Notes: generated from the sequence alone by a model not told the origin. DNA of 64,000 bases from Actinobacteria bacterium OV450 (GCA_001298555.1 LJCW01000368.1:1-64000); one strand, 5' to 3'; shown: positions 52,520 to 61,357, counted from the first letter of the stretch. Numbers and translations: made by a program.

Positions 52520-52593
52520 GCAGTGGGACCTTTCGGGGGAGCCGGGCGAAGGCGGCCGGGCGGAACACCCGGGCGACTCCACCGCCATAGATG

Positions 52594-52611
52594 GTCTACT
52601 GCACTGTAGAC
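52594..52611. promoter_or_regulatory. BlaI-type operator, site 2
   Basis: GTCTAC-TGCACT-GTAGAC, identical in architecture to site 1 and differing only at two spacer positions. It lies between PAP2 (start 52457) and the BlaI remnant (52636). Confidence 0.75.
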
Positions 52612-52635
52612 GATGGCGCGCTAAGGATGAGATCA

Positions 52636-52740
52636 ATGGACGGGTCACCAGCCGCCCGCAAACCGGCCGGCGGGCTGGAGGCGGTCGTGATTGCGGCCTG
52701 CGGGGCCGCGAGGAGCCCCGGACGGCAGGGCAGGTGCAGC
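52636..52740 (+). pseudogene. BlaI-family repressor remnant, copy 3
   Basis: ATG 52636 with AAGGA 8 nt upstream starts MDGSPAARKPAGGLEAVVIA, which lines up with the BlaI N-terminus (compare RRPAGELESSVLAA of copy 1), but after about 25 residues the similarity stops and the HTH is gone. It occupies the position expected by analogy with the two intact copies. The rest of the 52612-53001 gap contains no gene. Confidence 0.5.
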
Positions 52741-52949
52741 GGAGCCCGGCGTTCGTCTCCCGGCCGAGCCCCGGGGTGAGCGCGTGCTGCGCTGTTGCCG
52801 GCGGCCCCTGTTGCGTGCTGCGGGTGTGTGCGGCGGGGAGCGCCGCGAGGCAGGACGACGCCGGGGGCTGACGGCCGCGCGGAGGGCGGCCCCGGCCCGT
52901 ACCCGCTACCGGTGGTCGAGGGCCGGCCCCCGCTCCGAGGAGCCGGAGT

Positions 52950-52986
52950 CCGCGTGGGTCCGTCCGGCCCGGGCGGACCCACGCGG
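52950..52986 (-). terminator. uppP terminator hairpin
   Basis: CCGCGTGGGTCCG at 52950-52962 and CGGACCCACGCGG at 52974-52986, 13-bp perfect stem, 11-nt loop, 16 nt after the uppP stop. Confidence 0.85.
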
Positions 52987-53001
52987 CGGCGGAGACTGCC
53001 G

Positions 53002-53838
53002 TCAGGCGGCGAGTACCCCGGTGCCGAGAAGGCCGAAGAGCAGGACTCCGATGATGATCCGGTAGATGACGAAGGCGTTGAAGGAGTGCTTGGCGACGAA
53101 CTTCAGCAGCCAGGCGATCGAGGCGTAGGCGACCGCGAAGGAGACCGCGGTGCCGACGGCCAGCGGAACGGTGTCCACGCCGGCGCCGACGGCGTCCTTG
53201 AGTTCGTACAGGCCCGCGCCGGTCAGGGCGGGGATGCCCAGGAAGAACGAGAGGCGTGTGGCGGCGACGCGTTCGAGGTCGAGGATGAGTCCGGTCGACA
53301 TGGTGGCTCCGGAGCGGGAGAAGCCGGGGAAGAGCAGGGCGAGGATCTGTGAACAGCCCACCAGCATCGCGTCCTTGAGGCCGGTGTCGTCCTCTCCGCG
53401 CTTGTGGCGGCCCATCTGGTCGGCGGCCCACATCAGGCCGCTGCCGACGATGAGGGAACCGGCGACCACCCACAGGGAGGCCAGGCTGCTCTCGATCAGG
53501 GGTTTGGCGGCCAGTCCCACGACGACGATGGGGACGGTGGCGTAGATGACCCACCACGCGAACTTGTAGTCGTGGTGGTACCGCTCCTCGCGGTTGACGA
53601 GGCCGCGTCCCCACGCGGTCACGATCCGCACGATGTCCTTGAAGAAGTACACCAGGACCGCGGCGATGGCTCCGACCTGGATGACCGCGGTGAAGGCGAC
53701 GACGGCCTTGTCGTCCACCGGGATGCCCATCAGCCCCTCGGTGATCTTCAGGTGGCCGGTGGAGGAGACCGGCAGGAACTCGGTGACTCCTTCGACGACG
53801 CCGAGGACCGCTGCCTGTCCGATGCCGATGGTACTCAA
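53002..53838 (-). CDS. uppP: Undecaprenyl-diphosphatase UppP (BacA)
   Basis: 278 residues, about eight membrane helices. Motifs GVVEGVTEFLPVSSTGHL at the N-terminus and PGFSRSGATMSTG near residue 170 are those of UppP, which converts undecaprenyl pyrophosphate to the monophosphate carrier for peptidoglycan and gives bacitracin resistance. Start is TTG 53838 with GAGGG upstream. Divergent from BlaI copy 2 across operator site 3. Confidence 0.95.
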   Translation of the reverse strand: MSTIGIGQAAVLGVVEGVTEFLPVSSTGHLKITEGLMGIPVDDKAVVAFTAVIQVGAIAAVLVYFFKDIVRIVTAWGRGLVNREERYHHDYKFAWWVIYATVPIVVVGLAAKPLIESSLASLWVVAGSLIVGSGLMWAADQMGRHKRGEDDTGLKDAMLVGCSQILALLFPGFSRSGATMSTGLILDLERVAATRLSFFLGIPALTGAGLYELKDAVGAGVDTVPLAVGTAVSFAVAYASIAWLLKFVAKHSFNAFVIYRIIIGVLLFGLLGTGVLAA

Positions 53839-53987
53839 TTCGTCCGTCCCTCAGGTTGGTCCGATGGGGTGGTGAAGCGTCGACCGGGCCCCGGTGGCTG
53901 CCGGGGCCGAGCCGGTCACCGCGATGGCGGCGGCGGGGGCGTGGGAGGAGGAGGGCGGGCGTGGCACACTCGGGGAAGACCCTCATC

Positions 53988-54005
53988 GTCTACACGCGTG
54001 TAGAA
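53988..54005. promoter_or_regulatory. BlaI-type operator, site 3
   Basis: GTCTAC-ACGCGT-GTAGAA, in which the inner 16 bp TCTACACGCGTGTAGA are a perfect palindrome. Located between the divergent uppP and BlaI copy 2 genes. An additional half-site (TGTAGAGG) lies at about 54017. Confidence 0.75.
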
Positions 54006-54047
54006 GACGAGGGTGACTGTAGAGGATGAGCGAGGAGGCGGCCAACA

Positions 54048-54449
54048 TTGGACGGGCACGACCCCGCCGGTCCCCTGCAGGAAGGGGAGCGCCGACTGGC
54101 CAACGGGAGGCGGGAGGCCGAGGTGCTCGCCGTACTGCGGTCGGCGTCCCTGGCGCTCACGCCCCGGCAGGTGTTGGACCGCATCGGCGGCGACCTGGCC
54201 TACAGCACGGTGGTGACGATCCTGACGCGCTTGTACGACAAGGACGTCCTCACCCGGGCCGCGCACGGCCGGGCCTTCGCCTACGCCCCCGCCACGGACG
54301 AACAGGGCTTCGCCGCACGGAAGATGCACCGGGCGATGGAGGAGGCGCAGGACCGCGAGGGGGTGCTCATGCGCTTCGTCGACGACCTGTCCAGCGGGGA
54401 CGAGGCGCTGCTGCGCCGCCTGCTGGGCGACCTGGACGCGGGCCGGTAG
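54048..54449 (+). CDS. BlaI/MecI family repressor, copy 2
   Basis: 133 residues from TTG 54048 (GAGGAGG about 8 nt before). Winged HTH: AEVLAVLRSASLALTPRQVL, then LAYSTVVTILTRLYDKDVLT and the wing AAHGRAFAYAPATD. C-terminal LSSGDEALLRRLLGDLDA matches copy 1's tail. No M56 partner follows, so it may share the one at 50139. It probably regulates uppP and itself. Confidence 0.9.
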   Translation: MDGHDPAGPLQEGERRLANGRREAEVLAVLRSASLALTPRQVLDRIGGDLAYSTVVTILTRLYDKDVLTRAAHGRAFAYAPATDEQGFAARKMHRAMEEAQDREGVLMRFVDDLSSGDEALLRRLLGDLDAGR

Positions 54450-54700
54450 GCGCCGGGCCTGCCGTGCATCCGGCCGTCTGCCTCCCGCTGCTCTTCCCGG
54501 AGGAGGACCCGGTGCTCGTCCCCGGGGAACGGGCTGCGGATGCGTTTCGATGCCGGGGCTGCCAGCCCGCATCGGCCGGCGAGGTCGCGTACACGCTGGA
54601 GCGCTGAGCGGAGGAGGCCGCGGTCCGGGCGACCGTGGATCGGCGCAGGGTGGCCGCGAGGGTGGGGAAGGCCGCGCTGGCGGCGAAAGAGCACGGTCCG

Positions 54701-55270
54701 CTACCGCCGTACCCCGGTGGCACGCACGGCGGGGCGGCAGCGGCGCGTGTAGTAGGCGTAGGTCAGCACCAGTACGAGCGGACCCCACAGCATCCCGGGA
54801 GCGATGCAGAGGAGCGCCAGTGTGTGCCAGCCGGGACTGGTGAACCCGGCGGCGTCACCCACACCGAACCAGCTCAGCAACACGGGAGCCCAGAACGCGG
54901 TAGCGCCCAGGCCTCCGAGGGTGGCGGGAACGATCGCGGCAAAGGGGTTGATCCGTTTTCCACCGATGAACGGAAGCCATGCGGGCGCGATCTCGCCCCA
55001 TCCCCGCACCAGTCCGAGGGACAGCAACGCCAACACCTCCGTGATCAAGCTGAGCCCGAAGACGTAGGGGACGGACACCCACAAAGACGACGGCATCGCC
55101 CCGTCCACGTCCAGTCCCATCTCGAAGCCGAAGGCGAACGGCAGCCGCCACAGGCACTGGGGCAGCAACAGCAACGGGACTGCACGGGCGGCGGCGGAAG
55201 CCCACGGCGGGACGGGCCGTTCCGTGCCGTACGCAGTCGTGGTCGGGCGGAGTTCGTCGATCTCGGTCAT
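54701..55270 (-). CDS. Integral membrane protein, unknown
   Basis: 189 residues with four or five membrane helices (AVPLLLLPQCLWRLPFAFGF; SLITEVLALLSLGLVRGWG; NPFAAIVPATLGGLGATAFW; TLALLCIAPGMLWGPLVLVL), ending in a basic tail. No known domain. The 251-bp gap after BlaI copy 2 has no clear gene. It is 34 bp after the AraC gene on the same strand; both could be one unit. Confidence 0.75.
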   Translation of the reverse strand: MTEIDELRPTTTAYGTERPVPPWASAAARAVPLLLLPQCLWRLPFAFGFEMGLDVDGAMPSSLWVSVPYVFGLSLITEVLALLSLGLVRGWGEIAPAWLPFIGGKRINPFAAIVPATLGGLGATAFWAPVLLSWFGVGDAAGFTSPGWHTLALLCIAPGMLWGPLVLVLTYAYYTRRCRPAVRATGVRR

Positions 55271-55304
55271 GGCATCAGCCTCCGCGGTCCGCGGCGGAGG
55301 GTCG

Positions 55305-56339
55305 TCATCCCCGAGGTGGTACCGGCGTCTGCGCGGGGGAGCGGTGGGTCAGCCTCCTGGAGGATGCGCAGAAGTCGTTGACGCGCAGCGCACGGAACTC
55401 GGTGGGGCTGATTCCGTATGCCTCGCGGAAGGAACGGCTGAAGACCGCCGGCCCGCTGAAGCCCCAGCGGGTGGCTATGGCGCTCACGGGGTGGGCGCTG
55501 CGACCGGGGTGGGCGAGGTCGCCACGGCACTGTTCGAGGCGGCGTCGGCGTATCCGGGCGCGGACGCTCTCGCCCCGGTCGTGAAAGAGCTGGTGGAGGG
55601 TGCGCACCGATATGTGGTGGTGGGCGGCGACCGCGGACGGATTCAGCTCCGGGTCGCCGAGGTTGTGCTCGATGAAGGCATGGATCCGCTGCACGAGCGC
55701 CTGCGTACGGACCTCGGCAGGAAGGTGGTCCTCGGCGTCCAGGTACTGGGCCAGGCAGGCCGTCGCGAGGTCGACGGCGACCGCCCCGAGACGGCGTAGC
55801 TCCTCAGGACTGCATTCGGCGCCGTGGTCTTCGAGCGCGTTCATGAAGGATGACAGGATCGCGGCCATGCCCCAGTCGCCCGGGATGCGGCGGGCCAGTA
55901 CCTGGTCGAGGCGCTGGGCGCGCAGCGGCACGACGGTCCGGGGCAGCAGCAGGATCGTCGCCTGGACCTGCCCGCCCGTGGCGGGCATCTGGTTGTCGGA
56001 GGGGCGCGAGGTGTCCCAGAGCATGAGGTCACCGGCTCCGATGGTGCACTCGTTCCGGTGCTGCGACAGCGATGTGGCTCCCTTGCGCAAAAGGGCCAGC
56101 TGGTACTGCTCCGGGTCGCCACGCCGGATCATCGCGGCCGTGCGCCGGGAGCGCAGGGGTGACAGGGAGAACCTCGACGCACGGACCTCCCCCAGGTCCA
56201 GCACGGCGGCCTCGCCATGGAACTCGGCGGGCCGCTCGCTGCTGAGCGCGGCGGGCATCACCTCGCGCGAGACGATGTCGGAGTACCAGTCGAACCGTTC
56301 CCCCGCCGATACCACGCCCGTTGACAACACTGACCACAT
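55305..56339 (-). CDS. AraC family regulator (AraC-binding-like N-terminal domain)
   Basis: 344 residues. N-terminal cupin-like domain (RRGDPEQYQLALLRKGATSL; CTIGAGDLMLWDTSRPSDN) as in AraC_binding_2/NitR-type regulators, C-terminal double HTH: NPSAVAAHHHISVRTLHQLF and SAIATRWGFSGPAVFSRSF. ATG 56339 has AGGGGG 8 nt upstream. The effector is unknown; it is probably activator of the membrane-protein gene downstream or of other loci. Confidence 0.9.
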   Translation of the reverse strand: MWSVLSTGVVSAGERFDWYSDIVSREVMPAALSSERPAEFHGEAAVLDLGEVRASRFSLSPLRSRRTAAMIRRGDPEQYQLALLRKGATSLSQHRNECTIGAGDLMLWDTSRPSDNQMPATGGQVQATILLLPRTVVPLRAQRLDQVLARRIPGDWGMAAILSSFMNALEDHGAECSPEELRRLGAVAVDLATACLAQYLDAEDHLPAEVRTQALVQRIHAFIEHNLGDPELNPSAVAAHHHISVRTLHQLFHDRGESVRARIRRRRLEQCRGDLAHPGRSAHPVSAIATRWGFSGPAVFSRSFREAYGISPTEFRALRVNDFCASSRRLTHRSPAQTPVPPRG

Positions 56340-56615
56340 CCAGCGCCCCCTGTCGGATCCTTCGACCAGACCCAGGATGCAGCGGGTACCCCGGCCGACG
56401 CACGGAGATCCCGCGGGCGTTTCGCGCGGCGAGGGCGCGGACGAGCGCGCGCAAGGTCAAGCAATCCCGCACGCCACGTCAACTCCGTCGCGCGGGCCGT
56501 TGGCATCTTCTACGAGGGAGTTACGGCAGCGACAGGCCCCCACTCGCGTGACGACCGGGTCTGCCGGATGCCCCTACCCAGTACCACACGCCTGGAACGT
56601 TTCGAATGGAGGACC

Positions 56616-57059
56616 ATGAGCATGATCCGCAGGCTTGCTACGACCGCCGCGGCGGTCGGTATGGCCGTAACCGCACTCATCGGTACTGCCGGAACCTCAT
56701 CGGCGGCCGCAGGCCAAAGCTTCCTGTACCGGGGTGAGGCCCTGCACGTCGGGCAGATGATCTATCGGTACTCGCCCCAGGGCTGGCAGATCCAGCTCGT
56801 CATGCAGAACGACGGCAACCTGGTCGAGTACCTCCGGTTCGACGACGGCAGCCGCTACGCCTGCTGGGCGACGAACAGCTGGGGTTCCGGGAACAACAAC
56901 TGGGCGGTCTACCAGACGGACGGCAACTTCGTGGTCTACAACAGCAGCGGCGGCGTTGTCTGGGCCTCGAACACCAAGGGGGGTGCCGGCTCGACCGTCG
57001 ACATGAACTCCAACGGCGTCCTCTACGTCGGCACCAGGGCCATCAACAACGGCTGTTGA
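56616..57059 (+). CDS. Secreted bulb-type mannose-binding lectin-like protein
   Basis: 147 residues: signal peptide (MSMIRRLATTAAAVGMAVTA...SSAAA) and a B_lectin domain with QNDGNLVEY and QTDGNFVVYN, the QxDxNxVxY sugar-binding pattern; a third copy is degenerate (MNSNGVLYV). Two cysteines (YACWATN, NNGC). Related bacterial lectins act as bacteriocins or cell-surface binding proteins. ATG 56616 follows GGAGGACC. Terminator at 57072. Confidence 0.88.
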   Translation: MSMIRRLATTAAAVGMAVTALIGTAGTSSAAAGQSFLYRGEALHVGQMIYRYSPQGWQIQLVMQNDGNLVEYLRFDDGSRYACWATNSWGSGNNNWAVYQTDGNFVVYNSSGGVVWASNTKGGAGSTVDMNSNGVLYVGTRAINNGC

Positions 57060-57071
57060 CCTCAGCGGGAA

Positions 57072-57109
57072 GATCCGTCCGCGGGCCGTCGCAAGCCCGC
57101 GGACGGATC
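57072..57109 (+). terminator. Lectin gene terminator
   Basis: GATCCGTCCGCGGGC at 57072-57086 and GCCCGCGGACGGATC at 57095-57109, perfect 15-bp stem, 8-nt loop. The remainder of the 57110-57384 gap shows no gene. Confidence 0.9.
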
Positions 57110-57384
57110 CGGTGTTCCCGTTCCTCCCGGGCGGCTGGGCCGACGCATCGGCAGGTGTGTGAATCGGGGACCGTGTCGCTCACCTCAGCCCCGAGCTGAA
57201 CGCCTCGCGGACTCGTCGTGGCCCGGGCACTGCACCGGTGCGGCTGCCACGGACCACAAGTCCGAGCGTGCCGCAGCGGCACGGAACCGCTCGTGCCCGC
57301 AATGATGCTCAGGACGGATCCACCGCCACGCGCCAGGCACCCGACACCCGCGGGGTTCTGGACGGACCGGACTCCGAGGAGACG

Positions 57385-58752
57385 ATGCACATGCCAGCCG
57401 GACCGCCCGCCGAGGGCGCTGGAGCACCGAACGACCCGCTGGCGATCGTCCGCACCCGCGGATACGTGTGGGTGTTGGTGATCTCGGCCCTGCTCGGCGT
57501 CCCGATTTCGGCCGCCGCATTCGGCTTCCTGGCTCTCGTCTCCCAACTCCAGTCGCTGGTCTACAGCGACCTGCCGAAAGGGCTCGGCTTCCAGGACGCT
57601 CCCGACTGGTGGGCGATCCCGCTGCTCGCGGTGGCGGGCGTACTGGTCGCCCTGACGATCCGGTACCTGCCCGGCGGTGGTGGCCACAAGCCGGCCGAAG
57701 GACTCAAGACCGGCGGCACACCCTCGTTCGCCGCCGTGCCGGGGGTGGCGGCCGCCGCGCTCGTCTCGCTCAGTCTGGGTGTCGTCCTCGGCCCGGAGGC
57801 CCCGCTGATCGCGCTCGGCGGCGGCCTCGCCGTCGGCGCGGTCAAACTGCTGAAACGCGATGCGGCACCGAGCGCGGTGGCCGTGATCGGCGCGGCCGGC
57901 AGCTTCGCGGCCATCAGCGAACTGCTGGGATCCCCCCTGGTCGGAGCCTTCCTGCTGATGGAGGCCACCGGGCTGGGCGGCCCCATGATGGGCGTGGTGC
58001 TGGTGCCCGGCCTGCTGGCCGCGGGCGTCGGTTCGCTGATCTTCACCGGTCTCGGCGCCTGGACCGGCCTCGGCACCTACTCGCTGGAGTTGAGCCACGT
58101 GCCGGCGGCGGGCACGCCCACCGTTGGCGAGTTCGCCTGGGCGATCGTCGCGGGCGTCATCGCCGCACTCCTCGGGGAGGCGATCCGCCGTTCCTCGCTC
58201 GCGCTGCAGGCCCTGGTCGATCGTCACCGGCTGCCGTTCACCCTTCTGATGGGCCTCGCCGTCGGCGTGATCGCACTGCTGTACGCAGTGATCACCAAGC
58301 GGCCGGTCACCGGTGTGCTGTTCTCCGGCCAGGACGCGCTCGGCCCGCTGCTGGCGGACAACGCGGGTTACACAGCGGGCACCCTGATCGTCCTGCTCGT
58401 GTGCAAGTCACTGGCCTACAGCGCCTCGATGAGCGCCTTCCGCGGCGGCCCGGTCTTCCCCGCCGTGTTCGTGGGAGCGGCCGGCGGCCTCGCGCTCTCC
58501 CACCTTCCCGGTATGGGAACCACCGCAGGATTTGCCCTCGGGATCGGCGCGATGACGGTCGCGATGCTCAAACTGCCGATGACGTCCGTGATGCTGGCCA
58601 GCCTGCTGCTCGGCACAGAGGGTCTGATCGTGATGCCGCTGGTGATCGTCGCTGTGGTGGTCGCCTACGTCGGCACGCTCCGGCTCGCCCGCCTTCCCGC
58701 GGGGCCGCCGCCACCCGAAACCCCCCCACGGCAGGCCGCACCCGCCGTGTAG
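57385..58752 (+). CDS. ClC-type chloride channel/antiporter
   Basis: 455 residues, about ten membrane helices. Family signature GPEAPLIALGGG (GxExP, carrying the gating Glu) near residue 140, a helix-N-like region AFRGGPVFPAVFVGAAGGLA, typical of ClC. No CBS domains at the C-terminus, which ends in a Pro-rich tail. ATG 57385 follows GAGGAGACG. Cl-/H+ exchange or fluoride efflux cannot be told apart here. Confidence 0.93.
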   Translation: MHMPAGPPAEGAGAPNDPLAIVRTRGYVWVLVISALLGVPISAAAFGFLALVSQLQSLVYSDLPKGLGFQDAPDWWAIPLLAVAGVLVALTIRYLPGGGGHKPAEGLKTGGTPSFAAVPGVAAAALVSLSLGVVLGPEAPLIALGGGLAVGAVKLLKRDAAPSAVAVIGAAGSFAAISELLGSPLVGAFLLMEATGLGGPMMGVVLVPGLLAAGVGSLIFTGLGAWTGLGTYSLELSHVPAAGTPTVGEFAWAIVAGVIAALLGEAIRRSSLALQALVDRHRLPFTLLMGLAVGVIALLYAVITKRPVTGVLFSGQDALGPLLADNAGYTAGTLIVLLVCKSLAYSASMSAFRGGPVFPAVFVGAAGGLALSHLPGMGTTAGFALGIGAMTVAMLKLPMTSVMLASLLLGTEGLIVMPLVIVAVVVAYVGTLRLARLPAGPPPPETPPRQAAPAV

Positions 58753-58815
58753 CCACCACCGCCGTGGGCACGAGCCCCCGGGCCCCGGCCGGCGGCCCCC
58801 GAGCCGGGCGAGCCG

Positions 58816-59040
58816 TGTCGACCATGCCTCGGTCGGTACCGCCGCCGCACTCGCCTGGCTGCTCCAGCCGTGGGCCCTGGTCGGCGCCGGCGCCGCCACG
58901 GTCGTCGAAGCCGACCTCTCCTTCCTCTCCGACTGGCTCGCCCCGACCGGCTACTGCTGCTCGCCGCTCTCAGTCTCCTGATCATGGAGCCGTACACCGT
59001 CCGGGCGCCGACTGCCGCCCAGTCGGCGGCAGGGGTGTAC
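58816..59040 (+). pseudogene. Decayed membrane protein fragment
   Basis: VGTAAALAWLLQPWALVGAG, then ATVVEADLSFLSDWL in one frame, continued after a shift near 58940 by DRLLLLAALSLLIMEPYTV in another. No start codon or family recognised. The 58753-59122 gap otherwise contains nothing. Confidence 0.3.
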
Positions 59041-59122
59041 GTCGGCATGTGCGGCCGTACCGAGCCCGGACCCCGGCTCCGCCCGCCGGTCGCGCGGACG
59101 GAGCCGGGGTCCGCCGGGACCG

Positions 59123-60322
59123 TCAGGCGAGGCGGTCGGGCAGCGGCGCGAGGGTGAAGTTGTCCCAGATGAAGTTGTCCATCTGGTGCTGGTCACCGCT
59201 CAGGTTGACGACGCGGTCCACCTGACCGTCGGCATTGAAGTGCCAGACCAGGGCCCAGGTCGTGTCGACCTTGCCGGTGCCCGTCGTCGTCCAGCCGCGG
59301 TGGATGTCCACGACGTAGTCGTCGTTGCTGCCGAAGAAGATCGGCTCGGCCTGGAAGCCGGCCTTGCCGAGCTGGTCGAAGAAGCTGCGGACTTCGGCGA
59401 CGCCGTGCTTGGTACCGGACAGCGGATGCCGTCCGGGGATCGTCCACTGGATGTCCGGTGCGAGGACGGCACTCATGCCCTCCACGTCACCGGCCGCGTA
59501 GGCGGCGAAGAAGTTCTCGACTGCCTCGACCTTGGGATCTTTCGCGTTCATGAACTCACTTCCGGCATAGGGGCGTTGAGCGACCATCCTCGCAAGATCG
59601 ACTCGGCGGCCACCAGCGCTTTCTGCATCGTGGGCCCTGGGCGGCGGCGCACCCCACCGTGTCCGGTCGCGCAATCGCCGGCTGCTCCGGGCGCGGTTCG
59701 CGTTCTGCCATGCGGCGTTGACGGCATCCTGGAGGCGGAGTGTCGTTTCCGGGACCGCGCCGCGAAGGTGCAGCGGTGCGCCGATGTGCACGTGCAGGTC
59801 CGGCCGCCGCAGCGGCGCCGTCACGGCTCCGGCGAGTTGTTTGACCGGGCCGCCGGAGCACAGGCGGCGGGCGCCGACCTGGCCGATCGGCACGAGCGGA
59901 GCCCCGGTCATGCCGGCCAGCCGCGCCGGGCCGCTGCGGAAGGGCCCGGGCGCGGCCTCGCCCGCGTCGGTGCGTTCGGGCAGCCGGCCTTCGCCGTAGA
60001 GCAGGACGCAGCGCCCGGCCGCAAGGGCGGCGGCTGCGACGTCGAGGCATTCGCCGGCGCGGGCGGTGCCGCGCCGGACCGGGATGTGCCCCTCGCGGCG
60101 CAGCGCCGCTCCGAGCAGGGGCAGCCGCCACAGGCCGGCGGCGGCCATGACGACCGGCTCGATTCCGTACCGGCGCAGCGCTGCGACCACGACGGCCGGA
60201 TCGGCGAGCGAGGTGTGGTTGGCCACCAGGATGCTGCCGGCGTCGGGACCCGATGCGGCTTCGGAGGTGACGGTCAGTCTCCCGGCAAGGGGGACGACTG
60301 CTGCGGCGAGTCGGCTGAGCAT
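59123..60322 (-). CDS. PlsC-like acyltransferase fused in frame to a SnoaL/NTF2 domain
   Basis: 399 residues from ATG 60322 (GAGG 6 nt before). The N-terminal 230 residues are a 1-acyl-glycerol-3-phosphate acyltransferase: catalytic HxxxxD in NHTSLADPAVVV, GEGRLPERTD (EGTR-like motif), and IGAPLHLRG. A linker (RTRWGAPPPRAHDAESAGGR) leads without a stop into a SnoaL-like domain from residue 258 (MNAKDPKVEAVENFFAAYAA). GGAAG precedes the inner ATG at 59551, so the SnoaL part may also be made alone (142 residues). Confidence 0.75.
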   Translation of the reverse strand: MLSRLAAAVVPLAGRLTVTSEAASGPDAGSILVANHTSLADPAVVVAALRRYGIEPVVMAAAGLWRLPLLGAALRREGHIPVRRGTARAGECLDVAAAALAAGRCVLLYGEGRLPERTDAGEAAPGPFRSGPARLAGMTGAPLVPIGQVGARRLCSGGPVKQLAGAVTAPLRRPDLHVHIGAPLHLRGAVPETTLRLQDAVNAAWQNANRARSSRRLRDRTRWGAPPPRAHDAESAGGRRVDLARMVAQRPYAGSEFMNAKDPKVEAVENFFAAYAAGDVEGMSAVLAPDIQWTIPGRHPLSGTKHGVAEVRSFFDQLGKAGFQAEPIFFGSNDDYVVDIHRGWTTTGTGKVDTTWALVWHFNADGQVDRVVNLSGDQHQMDNFIWDNFTLAPLPDRLA

Positions 60323-60548
60323 GGACGGCCTCGTTCTTCTGGGGCACTGCGCTGACGCCCTCATCGTCGGCTGCCGCCGAGCGCCGGTCATGAGTTGCCG
60401 TACTCACCCCTCCCCGCTGCCGACCCCAGATCTGGTGGGTAGGACCGGACAGGTCGAGGGCCGCCCTGGCCGTTCGCGCCGACCGTCAAGGTGGGAGCGG
60501 CCGTACGAGCCGAGTCACCCGGTCCGCCGGGGATGCCGGGCAGAGGGC

Positions 60549-60581
60549 GCCCCTGCTTCCTCGCAGGAGTGAGGCAGGGGC
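60549..60581 (-). terminator. Hairpin after the fasciclin gene
   Basis: GCCCCTGC at 60549-60556 and GCAGGGGC at 60574-60581, 33 nt after the fasciclin stop; the stem can be lengthened by three pairs with one mismatch. Confidence 0.55.
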
Positions 60582-60613
60582 GCGAGACGTTCCCGGTTCC
60601 CTTCGGGAGAGGG

Positions 60614-61264
60614 TTACTTGGGCATCAGGACGGTGTCGATGATGTAGACGGCGGCGTTGGCGGTCTTCACGTTGCCGCAGACCACGGACGCGCTGTCGTT
60701 GACCTCGTAGGACTCACCGGAGCCCCTCGTGGTGACCTTGCCCTTCTGCAGGGTTTCGAAGGAGCCGTTCTCGAGCTGCCCGGGGCTGAGCCTCTGGCCC
60801 ACGACGTGATAAGTGAGGATCTTGGTGAGAGTCGCCTTGTCGGCCAGCACCTTGTCGAGGTCGGCCTTCGGAAGCTTCGCGAAGGCGTCGTCGGTGGGCG
60901 CGAAGACGGTGATGTCCTGCGCGTTGTTGAGGGTGTCGGCCAGGCCGGCCCGCTTGACGGCCGCGACCAGGGTGGACAGCGCCGGGTTGTTGGACGCGGC
61001 AGTGGCCACGGGGTCCTTGGCCATGCCGGCGAAGGAACCGGCCCCTTCCCCGGGGACTCCGGCACAGGCCGGGCCGAAGGGCCGGTCCGTGGTCACGGCG
61101 CCGTCCGCGGAGGAGCTTGCGCCGGTCTTGGCCTCGTCCCGGGCGGCCGCGGTGGGTCCGGCCCCGGTGTTGCTGCCGGAGTCGGAGCACGCGGCCAGGG
61201 AGAAGGGCAGCAGAGCGGCTGCGGTGACGGTGACCGCGGTACGGCGGATGTTCATGCTGTTCAT
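60614..61264 (-). CDS. Fasciclin-domain lipoprotein
   Basis: 216 residues: lipobox LAAC (Cys26), Thr/Ser/Ala linker, then one FAS1 domain with the conserved H1 (NNPALSTLVAAVKRAGLADTL), ITVFAPTDDAFAKLP, LTYHVVGQRL and VYIIDTVLMP. ATG 61264 has AAGGAG 9 nt before. It lies 94 bp after the molybdopterin oxidoreductase gene on the same strand. In mycobacteria similar FAS1 proteins (MPT70/83) are in the SigK regulon, and Streptomyces often has fasciclin genes next to such oxidoreductases. Confidence 0.9.
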   Translation of the reverse strand: MNSMNIRRTAVTVTAAALLPFSLAACSDSGSNTGAGPTAAARDEAKTGASSSADGAVTTDRPFGPACAGVPGEGAGSFAGMAKDPVATAASNNPALSTLVAAVKRAGLADTLNNAQDITVFAPTDDAFAKLPKADLDKVLADKATLTKILTYHVVGQRLSPGQLENGSFETLQKGKVTTRGSGESYEVNDSASVVCGNVKTANAAVYIIDTVLMPK

Positions 61265-61357
61265 GATCGTTTGCTCCTTGAGCGTCTGTCGGGTCATAGG
61301 TGTGAAGATGCAGCGGTGGTGCTTCCGGCCCGGCCCTGCGCGGACGGGGCCGGTGGT

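Noticed and set aside
54450..54607. Possible small protein after BlaI copy 2 (HPAVCLPLLFPEEDPVLVPG...)
   Set aside because: It has no start with an RBS and no recognisable family; a short open frame in GC-rich DNA is expected by chance.
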